Shown here one piece after another: positions 8,771 through 16,380 of a stretch of DNA of 64,000 bases. Numbering within the stretch: position 1 is the first letter of the stretch; the number at the start of each line of letters is the position of its first letter. Source of the DNA: Litorimonas sp051251645 (lineage in GTDB: Bacteria > Pseudomonadota > Alphaproteobacteria > Caulobacterales > Maricaulaceae). Location: NCBI GenBank assembly GCA_051251645.1, contig JBPOEY010000005.1, forward strand, positions 1 through 64,000, written 5' to 3'. The translations under genes and the position numbers were made by a program. A model generated the notes under the pieces. It was not told where the DNA came from and searched no databases. It worked only from the letters and a program-made list of their open reading frames with translations.

Positions 8771-9505
8771 ATGCAATTCACAATGGGTTTAGACGACCGA
8801 CCAGATCGGTTAGCCGAGATCGACCGGTGTCTGCACGCTCACTCTACGCTGCCGCCTGTTACGCACCGCCTCGCCCCCGTGGACCAATTGGTCAAGGGAA
8901 TCATTGGTAGCCGCACGCGCAGTGAGGTGTCTATGGCGGCGCTGCTCGACTTAAAGCGGATATTTCAATCTTGGGAAGCCGTAAGAGATGGAAACCGGGA
9001 CAAGGTAGAACGGGTTATCGCCGCCACGACATTTGCTGACAATAAAACCACATATCTCTTATCGGCTTTGTCTTTGATAACGGATGCTTCGGGCCAAGTG
9101 TCCTTGGACCGCCTGACCACAATGAGTACGCCAGACGCGATGCGGTGGTTGGAAACTTTGCCAGGCGTGGGTCGAAAAGTGTCAGCCTCGACTTTGAATG
9201 CAAGCACGCTGTAACGGCGCGCTCTGGTGATCGACTCGCACCATTTGCGCATCTTACGCCGCATAGGATTGGTTGCCCCGCGCGATAGTTTCGACCGCGC
9301 TTACAGAGTTGTCATGCCGATGTTGCCGGATGACTGGACGGCGGACCGAATTGACGATCATCATCGCCTGTTCAAACGGTTGGGGCAAACGCAGTGCCAA
9401 TATAGACATGCGCAGTGTCGAATATGCCCGCTTCGTATTCTGTGTGATTGGGCTAAAACAACCGATCTAGCTGAGCGCTTTGCTGAACACGACAGCCTTG
9501 AATAG
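8771..9505 (+). pseudogene. endonuclease III-like HhH-GPD protein with in-frame stop
   Basis: Two open segments, 8771-9214 and 9227-9505, are in the same frame and together encode one complete base-excision glycosylase of the endonuclease III type. The first carries the helix-hairpin-helix LPGVGRKVSA with the catalytic-type Lys. The second carries VIDSHHLRIL with the catalytic-type Asp and the [4Fe-4S] pattern C-x6-C-x2-C-x5-C near its end. Only a TAA at 9212-9214 interrupts them, in a region where homologs continue. A GTG at 9227 could restart translation but would yield a half protein. Either the gene is a recent pseudogene, or the TAA is a sequencing error, or readthrough occurs. All diagnostic residues are otherwise intact. 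Confidence 0.82.
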
Positions 9506-9561
9506 ACCCGCGCGCAACACGGATTGTTGATCTCCCGCGTGACTTCGCGCTAAGCGGCCCT

Positions 9562-10482
9562 ATGCGCCACTTTCTCTCTCTTAACGATCTAACCGCGGCT
9601 GATATTCGGTCCATTCTTGATAATGCGCATGCGCGTAAAGCGGCCAGGGGCGATCAACCGAAAGGGGCTGTGGATGACGACGCCCCGTTGGCGGATCATA
9701 CGCTCGCGATGATTTTCGAGAAATCATCGACGCGAACGCGCTTCTCTTTCGAACAAGGCATGCGGCAGCTCGGCGGGAGCGCTATTGTCGCGACTTCAGA
9801 TACGATGCAGTTAGGTCGTGGTGAGCCGGTTAAGGATACGGCCCGGGTGTTGTCCCGTTATGTTGATGCGATCATGATGCGTGTGAATAGCCATGAGACG
9901 CTGACCGAATTTTCTCGCCATGCGACCGTGCCTATCGTCAATGGCCTGTCAGACTATAACCACCCCTGCCAAATTCTCGCCGATTTGATGACGCTGGAAG
10001 AACGGGGGTTGACCCTCAAGGGGTCTCGGATTGCGTGGGTCGGGGACGGCAATAATGTCGCCATGAGCTTCGTCAACCTTGCCGCTCAAACAGGGATTGA
10101 GCTCGTTGTCGCCAGCCCCAACGGGTATCGCCTCCAAGGGCAAGAGGTCGAGCGCGCCCGCGCTAATGGCGCGAACATTACCCTGACCGACGATGCCGAT
10201 GCCGCAGTCGCGGGGGCCGACGCGCTGATTACGGATTGTTTCGTATCTATGGGCGATGAGGATTATGACGCGCGGGTCGAGACGCTTTCATCCTACAATC
10301 TAGACGAAGCCCGCGTTGCCAAAGCCAACCCCGGAGCGGTCGTCTTGCATTGTCTACCTGCCTATCGCGGCCAAGAAATCACGGACGCTGTCATGGAAAG
10401 CGCGCAGTCCGCGATTTGGGATGAGGCCGAAAATAGGCTTCATGCGCAGAAGGCGGTTCTGATGTGGTGTTTACAGCGGTAG
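9562..10482 (+). CDS. argF: ornithine carbamoyltransferase
   Basis: A 306-aa enzyme making citrulline from ornithine and carbamoyl phosphate in cytoplasmic arginine synthesis. Family motifs are the carbamoyl-phosphate loop SSTRTRFSFE (STRTR at residues 56-60), NHPCQILADL, and the ornithine loop HCLPAYRG near the C terminus. Length matches the family. In many alphaproteobacteria argD lies directly before argF; here argD is about 11 kb away at 21315. The gene faces the YeeE-type gene on the other strand. Confidence 0.97.
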   Translation: MRHFLSLNDLTAADIRSILDNAHARKAARGDQPKGAVDDDAPLADHTLAMIFEKSSTRTRFSFEQGMRQLGGSAIVATSDTMQLGRGEPVKDTARVLSRYVDAIMMRVNSHETLTEFSRHATVPIVNGLSDYNHPCQILADLMTLEERGLTLKGSRIAWVGDGNNVAMSFVNLAAQTGIELVVASPNGYRLQGQEVERARANGANITLTDDADAAVAGADALITDCFVSMGDEDYDARVETLSSYNLDEARVAKANPGAVVLHCLPAYRGQEITDAVMESAQSAIWDEAENRLHAQKAVLMWCLQR

Positions 10483-10541
10483 TTAAGGGCCAAGCCAAAC
10501 TAGACTTGTGGACTTTGCCCGTGCTCACGCGCTCGGCGATA

Positions 10542-10970
10542 TTAAGACGGTTGGAAAACTAGCCGATTCAAGGCTTCGAAAACCACCATCCCAAAGACCA
10601 TAGCGCCCAAGAAAATAATGATTGGCGAGCCACCAAAGAGTAGCGCGGCAATGGCCGGGCCGGGGCATAGGCCAACAAGACCCCAGCCAATTCCGAACAA
10701 AATCGCGCCCATGGTGAGCTTTTTATCAATGGTTCTGTTTGTGGGGATTTGGAATTGCTCGGCGGCCAGGGGTTTAGATTGTCGCCAGACGAGCCTGTAG
10801 CCCACGGCTGTTACAATAAGGGCACCGCCCATAACCAAGGCTAAAGAGGGGTCCCAATCACCAAATATATCCAAAAAACTGATGACTTTATCCGGGTTCA
10901 CCATTTGGGAAATGATGAGACCCAAGCCAAAAATAAAGCCCGAAACAAGCGCGGCAAGGTGACGGAGCAT
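10542..10970 (-). CDS. YeeE/YedE-type half-transporter (DUF6691-like)
   Basis: A 142-aa inner-membrane protein with about four hydrophobic segments. It contains LCPGPAI and GWGLVGLCPG, the conserved Gly/Cys/Pro loop of the YeeE/YedE (TsuA-like) sulfur-compound transporter family. In that family a single long protein, or two short ones, forms the thiosulfate-type channel. Here it follows the partner half at 10973 with a two-base gap, so both are one transcript. Context with a BigR-like regulator points to import or handling of reduced sulfur. Confidence 0.85.
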   Translation of the reverse strand: MLRHLAALVSGFIFGLGLIISQMVNPDKVISFLDIFGDWDPSLALVMGGALIVTAVGYRLVWRQSKPLAAEQFQIPTNRTIDKKLTMGAILFGIGWGLVGLCPGPAIAALLFGGSPIIIFLGAMVFGMVVFEALNRLVFQPS

Positions 10971-10972
10971 AT

Positions 10973-11398
10973 TTAGCCTCCCACTGCGGTTCTAATGAGC
11001 GTAACTGTCAACATACCCGCGCCCATGAACAGAAAGACGGATAAGAGTGATCTGGGCGAGAGGCGGGACAGTCCGCAGACGCCGTGTCCGCTGGTGCAGC
11101 CAGACCCTAAGCGAGTGCCGAAGCCGACGAGAAGGCCTCCGACGATGACCCAAGGCGTATTGGCCGCCAAATCAAAGGTCGGCATATGTCCGGTGACTGC
11201 TTGGTAGAGGAGCGGCGATATGATCAAACCAATGACAAATAATAGCCGCCATAGCCGGTCCCCCTGTTGCGCAAACGCGACTCCTGAAAAGAGTCCGCTA
11301 ATCCCAGCAATGCGTCCGTTAAAAGCCATAAGCATGACGGCGGACAGGCCGATGAGGACGCCACCAATCATGGCAGACAGAGGTGTAAAATTTTCCAT
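10973..11398 (-). CDS. YeeE/YedE-type half-transporter
   Basis: A 141-aa inner-membrane protein, the first half of the YeeE/YedE pair. The loop GTRLGSGCTSGHGVCGLSR contains the conserved Cys residues of the family, near the middle. The ATG at 11398 is chosen because GAAAGGGC lies just upstream and the alternative start at 11434 falls inside the palindromic operator. It is transcribed divergently from the ArsR/BigR-type gene, so the same operator likely controls both directions. Confidence 0.87.
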   Translation of the reverse strand: MENFTPLSAMIGGVLIGLSAVMLMAFNGRIAGISGLFSGVAFAQQGDRLWRLLFVIGLIISPLLYQAVTGHMPTFDLAANTPWVIVGGLLVGFGTRLGSGCTSGHGVCGLSRLSPRSLLSVFLFMGAGMLTVTLIRTAVGG

Positions 11399-11424
11399 GG
11401 AAGCCCTTTCGAATACAGGACCAA

Positions 11425-11460
11425 CATAGGACACTTGACGAAAATGTAAAGTGTCCTATG
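11425..11460. promoter_or_regulatory. perfect inverted repeat, likely BigR/SqrR-type operator
   Basis: CATAGGACACTT (11425-11436) and AAGTGTCCTATG (11449-11460) are exact reverse complements separated by 12 bases. The repeat lies between divergent sulfur genes, beside an ArsR-family regulator gene, and covers a possible GTG start at 11451. Autoregulation by the adjacent repressor is the natural reading. Confidence 0.82.
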
Positions 11461-11468
11461 TTCACAGC

Positions 11469-11795
11469 ATGGATGATGTTACGATGATAAGCACGGTTGA
11501 TATGATGCCGAAAGCCGAAGAGGCGACGCGCCTGATGAAGGCTCTCGCCCACCCAGAGCGTTTGATGATTTGTTGTCAGCTTCGCGCGGGCGAAATGTCA
11601 GTTGGAGAGATCGAAAAGACCTTATTGATCCCGCAGCCTAGATTGTCGCGAGAGCTGGGGAAGTTACGCGAACATGGCATTTTAGGTACGCGGCGCGAGT
11701 CCAAATCAGTTTTCTACCATTTACAAGATAAACGCATTCACGCGATCGTTGATACGTTGTGTTACGTGATGATGACGGAAGGAAAAATGTTGTGA
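11469..11795 (+). CDS. ArsR-family repressor, BigR/SqrR-like sulfide sensor
   Basis: A winged-helix regulator of about 108 aa (from the ATG at 11469; an upstream GTG at 11451 overlaps the operator and is less likely, and an ATG at 11484 is also possible). After KALAHPERL comes Cys35-Cys36, then the recognition region IPQPRLSRELGKLREHGIL, the wing, and a late Cys98 in DTLCYVM. An early and a late Cys at these places match BigR and SqrR, where persulfides link the two and release DNA. The next genes are a persulfide dioxygenase-like protein and a DUF442 protein, the classic BigR targets. Metal-sensing ArsR motifs (CxC) are absent. Confidence 0.88.
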   Translation: MDDVTMISTVDMMPKAEEATRLMKALAHPERLMICCQLRAGEMSVGEIEKTLLIPQPRLSRELGKLREHGILGTRRESKSVFYHLQDKRIHAIVDTLCYVMMTEGKML

Positions 11796-12655
11796 GCCCG
11801 ATCGTTAAAAGCTTTTTTGATGAAGCCACGAACACCGCGACCTATGTCGTCGCAGAGCCCGATGGTAAAAACTGCGCCATTATTGATTCCGTCCTCGATT
11901 ATGACGCCAATGCGGGGCGGACATCAACGGCGTCAGCGGATGCCGTGATCGCCTATGTCCGTGAAAAGTCTCTCAACTGCGAATGGATATTAGAGACCCA
12001 TGCGCATGCGGACCATTTTTCAGCCGCACCCTATTTGCGCGATAATCTGGGCGCCAAAATCGCGATTGGGGAGCATATTCCAGACATTCAACGTGTCTTT
12101 GGCGGCATATTCAATGCGGGCGATGGGTTCCAGTCTGATGGAAGCCAATTTGACTCATTATTTAAAGACGGCGAGATATTTCATATCGGGGAAATGCCGG
12201 TGCAGGTCATCTTTACGCCGGGTCACACACCAGCCTGCGTCAGCTATCATGTAGGCGACGCGGTCTTCGTCGGCGACACGCTATTCATGCCAGATTATGG
12301 CACGGCCCGCTGTGATTTTCCGGGCGGAGACGCGGCAACGCTCTATCAGTCCATTCAGAAATTGTTCGAACTGCCCGATGAAACACGTATGTTTCTATGC
12401 CATGATTATAAGGCGGCAGGGCGTGACTATTTTGAATGGGAAACGACGGTCGGCATGCAAAAATCGTCGAATGTGCATATTCGTGAGGGCATAAGCGAGA
12501 GCGAATTTGTCGAGATGCGAAATGCCCGTGACAAGACGCTTGGCCTGCCGAAACTCATTTTGCCATCGATCCAAGTAAATATGCGGGCGGGAGAATTGCC
12601 GCCCCCCGAAGATGATGGTCATCATTATCTCAAAATTCCGATCAACAGGGTCTAG
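11792..12655 (+). CDS. MBL-fold persulfide dioxygenase-like protein (Blh/ETHE1 family)
   Basis: A 287-aa metallo-beta-lactamase-fold protein. The metal site is the HxHxDH sequence in THAHADHFSAA, with later ligands in GHTPACVSYH, VGDTLF and LCHDY. The pattern PDYGTARCDFPGG is characteristic of ETHE1/Blh persulfide dioxygenases, which oxidise glutathione persulfide to sulfite. The GTG at 11792 overlaps the stop of the regulator gene and has GGAAGG upstream, so it is preferred over an ATG-like start further into the regulator gene. It belongs to the operon that continues with DUF442 and SulP genes. Confidence 0.92.
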   Translation: MSPIVKSFFDEATNTATYVVAEPDGKNCAIIDSVLDYDANAGRTSTASADAVIAYVREKSLNCEWILETHAHADHFSAAPYLRDNLGAKIAIGEHIPDIQRVFGGIFNAGDGFQSDGSQFDSLFKDGEIFHIGEMPVQVIFTPGHTPACVSYHVGDAVFVGDTLFMPDYGTARCDFPGGDAATLYQSIQKLFELPDETRMFLCHDYKAAGRDYFEWETTVGMQKSSNVHIREGISESEFVEMRNARDKTLGLPKLILPSIQVNMRAGELPPPEDDGHHYLKIPINRV

Positions 12656-12663
12656 GCGAGGTC

Positions 12664-13050
12664 ATGGACATTAAAACATTGACGGATACCCTTTCGGTCT
12701 CGCCGCAGATTAAACATCAGGACGTGAGCGACATCGCGGCGCTTGGATTTAAGACAATTATCAATAATCGCCCAGATCAAGAGGTTTTGTACCAACCGCG
12801 CACGCAAACACTCGCAGACCACGCCAAGCGTGCAGGGCTTGAATATCTCTATTTACCTGTCGTGCCGGGGGCGATGACTCAGGCGAATATCGATGATTTT
12901 GCCGCGCTCTTGGCGACAATGCCGGGACCGGTTTTGGCGTTCTGCCGCACCGGCACACGGTCGGCCACACTCTGGGCCCGTGCCAATCCAGACGATATAT
13001 CGTCCGCAGAAATAAGTCGCATCGGCGCCCAGGCGGGATATTCACTCTAA
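12664..13050 (+). CDS. DUF442/TIGR01244-type phosphatase-fold protein (Blh N-domain-like)
   Basis: A 128-aa protein with the Cys-based loop FCRTGTRSA (Cys94), a protein-tyrosine-phosphatase-like fold. This family is found as the N-terminal part of Blh fusion proteins, where it is linked to sulfur transfer and H2S detoxification. Here it is a separate gene eight bases after the MBL gene and three bases before the SulP gene. A sulfurtransferase role passing persulfide sulfur to the dioxygenase is inferred from this context. Confidence 0.88.
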   Translation: MDIKTLTDTLSVSPQIKHQDVSDIAALGFKTIINNRPDQEVLYQPRTQTLADHAKRAGLEYLYLPVVPGAMTQANIDDFAALLATMPGPVLAFCRTGTRSATLWARANPDDISSAEISRIGAQAGYSL

Positions 13051-13053
13051 CCC

Positions 13054-14799
13054 ATGTCATTTAGACCCGAGAAATATTTCCCAATATTGGATTGGGGTCG
13101 CCAGTATAAAGGCGAGACATTCGTAAACGATGGTATCGCCGCCATCATTGTGACGATCATGCTTATCCCGCAATCGCTGGCCTATGCCTTGCTTGCGGGA
13201 CTCCCGCCCCAAGTGGGGCTTTACGCCAGTATATTGCCTTTGGTGGCCTATGCGATCTTCGGCACCAGCCGGGCGATGGCAGTCGGGCCTGTCGCGGTTA
13301 TCTCGCTAATGACGGCTGTGGCCGCCGGGAAAATTGCGTCACAAGGCACGCCTGAATATCTGGCGGTCGCGCTTTTACTAGCGTTGATTTCAGGCCTCAT
13401 GCTGCTGGCCATGGGGCTCTTAAAATTAGGCTTCATCGCGAATTTTCTGAGCCATCCTGTAATTTCAGGATTCATCACAGCGTCGGGCATTCTGATTGCG
13501 GTCAGCCAGATGAAACATATTTTGGGTATCGACGCATCAGGTCACAATCTCATCGATATGGTTCAGGCCTTAATCTCAAATCTGCCTCAGACGAACCTCC
13601 TCACCGTTATTATTGGCGGGGTTTCAACGCTCTTTTTGTTCTGGGTTCGAGGAAATTTGAAACCGCTTTTGATGAAGTTTAAGCTCTCAGAGCGCTTGGC
13701 GGCGATTGGCACCAAGATTGGCCCGGTCATTGCGGTGGTTGTCGCCATTGTGGTCGTCGCTTCAATGGGGCTGTCTAATGAGGGCGTGAAGATCGTGGGC
13801 GATATTCCGAAAGGACTACCCGCGCTGAGTGTGCCGGAATTTGATCTGGAGCTCTGGCGCAGTCTCCTCGCCTCCTCGCTTATTATTGCGATCATTGGTT
13901 TTGTTGAATCCATATCCGTCGCTCAAACCCTCGCCGCAAAAAGACGGCAACGGATTGACCCGGATCAAGAACTTATCGGCTTGGGAGCGGCCAATATTGC
14001 GGGTGCATTCTCTGGCGGTTATCCCGTCACAGGCGGATTTGCACGGTCTGCCGTCAATTTCGATGCGGGAGCAGAAACACCCGCAGCGGGGGCGATGACC
14101 GCCGTGGGGATCGCGCTAGCTACCTTGTTTTTGACGCCATTTCTATATTTTCTACCGATTGCGACCTTGGCCGCGACGATCATTGTCGCGGTCCTGTCAC
14201 TCGTCAACATCGCGGATATTCGTCAGGCGTGGACGTATTCGAAGGCTGACTTCGCGGCGATGATGGGAACTATTCTTCTGACTCTGACTGTGGGTGTCGA
14301 AGCCGGAGTTTTATCTGGTGTTATCTTGTCGATCGGCCTCTATCTATTCCGGTCATCGCGACCCCATTTTGCCGTCGTCGGTCAAGTCCGGGACACGGAA
14401 CAGTTTAGAAATGTCGCGCGTCACACCGTCATGACGAACCCGCGAGTCCTCACCCTGCGCATCGATGAGTCCTTATATTTCGCCAATGCGCGCTTTATGG
14501 AGGATGCCATTTATGACCTCATCATTGACAAGCCTGAGATCGAACACGTCATCCTCATGTGCTCCGCCGTCAATGCCATCGACCTCAGTGCGCTGGAAAG
14601 TTTGGAGGCGATAAATGAGCGCCTGAAAGTGGCGAATATAAAGTTCCATCTCTCAGAAGTTAAAGGCCCCGTCATGGACAAGTTAGAGAAATCTCACTTG
14701 CTCGATGATTTGACCGGCGCTGTTCACCTCTCCCAGTTGGATGCCATAAAAGCGACAAGCGGCACGTCTCACGGCATGGAACTGGAATTCCATCTTTAA
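13054..14799 (+). CDS. SulP-family anion permease with STAS domain
   Basis: A 581-aa inner-membrane transporter. The N-terminal motif IPQSLAYALLAGLPP is the SulP signature, followed by about 12-14 hydrophobic segments up to residue 435. The C-terminal STAS domain (LTLRIDESLYFANARF onward) ends the protein. It starts three bases after the DUF442 gene stop, so it is in the persulfide operon. Sulfate or sulfite movement across the inner membrane is the likely role; direction cannot be read from the sequence. Confidence 0.93.
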   Translation: MSFRPEKYFPILDWGRQYKGETFVNDGIAAIIVTIMLIPQSLAYALLAGLPPQVGLYASILPLVAYAIFGTSRAMAVGPVAVISLMTAVAAGKIASQGTPEYLAVALLLALISGLMLLAMGLLKLGFIANFLSHPVISGFITASGILIAVSQMKHILGIDASGHNLIDMVQALISNLPQTNLLTVIIGGVSTLFLFWVRGNLKPLLMKFKLSERLAAIGTKIGPVIAVVVAIVVVASMGLSNEGVKIVGDIPKGLPALSVPEFDLELWRSLLASSLIIAIIGFVESISVAQTLAAKRRQRIDPDQELIGLGAANIAGAFSGGYPVTGGFARSAVNFDAGAETPAAGAMTAVGIALATLFLTPFLYFLPIATLAATIIVAVLSLVNIADIRQAWTYSKADFAAMMGTILLTLTVGVEAGVLSGVILSIGLYLFRSSRPHFAVVGQVRDTEQFRNVARHTVMTNPRVLTLRIDESLYFANARFMEDAIYDLIIDKPEIEHVILMCSAVNAIDLSALESLEAINERLKVANIKFHLSEVKGPVMDKLEKSHLLDDLTGAVHLSQLDAIKATSGTSHGMELEFHL

Positions 14800-14844
14800 G
14801 AATGCCCGTCCTGCCGCAGACGTGCCCTTGTTAGGGGGCGTTGG

Positions 14845-15951
14845 CTAGCTCGCAAAAAGAACGCTGATACCGATAAGCGCAAAGACAGCGAGGAACGTCG
14901 TTTGCGAGATCAATGTCAGTAAGGGTTTTGCGCCAATGCCGATGACGTCTTTCACAGACGTTTTTACCCCTAAAGCGGCGACCGCGATGATGAGCGCCCA
15001 TTCCGATAAGAAGGTAAAGCCCTGACTGACTTGCGCCGGAATGAAGCCAGCGCTGTTGATCAGCATGATAAGAATGAACGCGACCATAAACAAAGGGAGC
15101 AGCGGCGGTTTCTTTGTGTTGGCGATCGGTTCAGCTTTTTGTCTGAACATCAAACTGACGATGATGATCACAGGGACCAAGCAGGCAACCCGTATAAGTT
15201 TGACAATGGTCGCGATGTCGCCTGCAGGATCGGACACGATGTATCCCGCGCCCACGACTTGCGCGACATTGTGAATTGAGACGCCCATGAAGAGCCCGGA
15301 TTGCATATCCGAGAAGTCTAAAAGTGTCGTGATGACGGGATAAAGCACCATTGCGATCGTGCTGAGCGATGTCACGGCAATGACTGTGACAATCGTATTG
15401 CATTCACTCTGTTTGTTTTGGGGCAGCACCGATGCGATGGCGAGCGCCGCAGAACAGCCGCAAATGGCGACCGATCCCGCGGTTAACACTGAATGGTCAA
15501 GCTTAAGGCCAAACATTCGGCCAATGGCGGCCCCGATAATCATTGTGCTTAAAACACTGGCAATAACCAACCCAGCCGTTTGCCATCCGAGATTGGCCAC
15601 ATCGATAAGCGTAATTTTAACAGCTAACAGCGCGACACCTATTCTTAATATCGTATCCGCGGAGACGATGAGGCCTGCCGCCAGATAAGGTTTTGCGGCA
15701 AGTGGGTTAAACAATGCGCCGATGATCAAAGCATACAGCATGACAGGGCCACCGAAGCGGGTCTCAATCAACACGCTGATTGCGGCAATCATCAAGGCCA
15801 GAAGAACGCCGGGAATGATGTCGATAAGCGCGTCACGCCCCCGGATCGAAGAGTGTCGACCGTCAGGGTGGTTTATAGGAGGCTTGGCGGCAGCATTGGT
15901 AGTAGGCTGAGGTGTCGCGGCGGCGCCGTTCGCCTGAGCCCCCTTAGGCAA
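14845..15951 (-). CDS. YeiH-family putative sulfate/sulfite exporter
   Basis: A 368-aa membrane protein with about ten hydrophobic segments. Family motifs are GAAIGRMFGL, the glycine/cysteine loop GSVAICGCSAALA, and GVSIHNVAQVVGAGY. Members of this family are proposed exporters of sulfate-like anions or taurine-derived sulfite. The N-terminal 30 residues are Ala/Pro/Asn-rich and less typical. It converges on the SulP gene and follows a DUF6356-like gene from which it is four bases away, so both are probably one transcript. Confidence 0.87.
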   Translation of the reverse strand: MPKGAQANGAAATPQPTTNAAAKPPINHPDGRHSSIRGRDALIDIIPGVLLALMIAAISVLIETRFGGPVMLYALIIGALFNPLAAKPYLAAGLIVSADTILRIGVALLAVKITLIDVANLGWQTAGLVIASVLSTMIIGAAIGRMFGLKLDHSVLTAGSVAICGCSAALAIASVLPQNKQSECNTIVTVIAVTSLSTIAMVLYPVITTLLDFSDMQSGLFMGVSIHNVAQVVGAGYIVSDPAGDIATIVKLIRVACLVPVIIIVSLMFRQKAEPIANTKKPPLLPLFMVAFILIMLINSAGFIPAQVSQGFTFLSEWALIIAVAALGVKTSVKDVIGIGAKPLLTLISQTTFLAVFALIGISVLFAS

Positions 15952-15954
15952 GAC

Positions 15955-16185
15955 TTAAATCCGCAAGTCACACGGTTGCTTACGTTTATCGCGATGTGTG
16001 ACCATCCGGTTGTGTAAGGTCGTGATGGTTTCACTCCCTGTTTTTACGCAAAGGAATGGGAAAATGCCGTGCAGAAAGCACCCCACGCCAGAAACAAGCA
16101 TTTTTGTGCCGAAACCAAAGGATGTCCGCATATGCTGGAAGTAGGTTTCGCCAACGGAGGCGGGGTGTTCTGTAAAAGTTTTCAT
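15955..16185 (-). CDS. DUF6356-like small membrane protein
   Basis: A 76-aa protein beginning with MKTFTEHPASVGETYFQHM, a conserved start in this alphaproteobacterial family, followed by one hydrophobic segment (MLVSGVGCFLHGIFPFL) and a basic tail. The ATG at 16185 has AGGGA seven bases upstream, so the longer start at 16206 is rejected. Function is unknown. It overlaps no gene and leads into the YeiH-like gene. Confidence 0.82.
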   Translation of the reverse strand: MKTFTEHPASVGETYFQHMRTSFGFGTKMLVSGVGCFLHGIFPFLCVKTGSETITTLHNRMVTHRDKRKQPCDLRI

Positions 16186-16380
16186 ATCGTCCCTATTTTT
16201 AAACAAGGTAGGGTTGTCGCTATAGGATATCTTTATGAAAACTATGGGGCATTCTTGATTAAGACGAAAAATATTTGATTGTGAGTGATGGTATCGAAAA
16301 ATATCACATCATGCTCTTATAACCCCGCCGTTGCAGTCCATCCCCTTGCGCCTGTCCGCACCAAAGGCCAAAGCTTGGAC

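Noticed and set aside
11451..11468. GTG at 11451 as the start of the ArsR-type gene
   Set aside because: It lies inside the palindromic operator and adds unconserved residues; starts at 11469 or 11484 fit better.
16285..16380. Longer N terminus of the gamma-glutamyltransferase gene
   Set aside because: It would place non-signal sequence before a clear lipoprotein signal.
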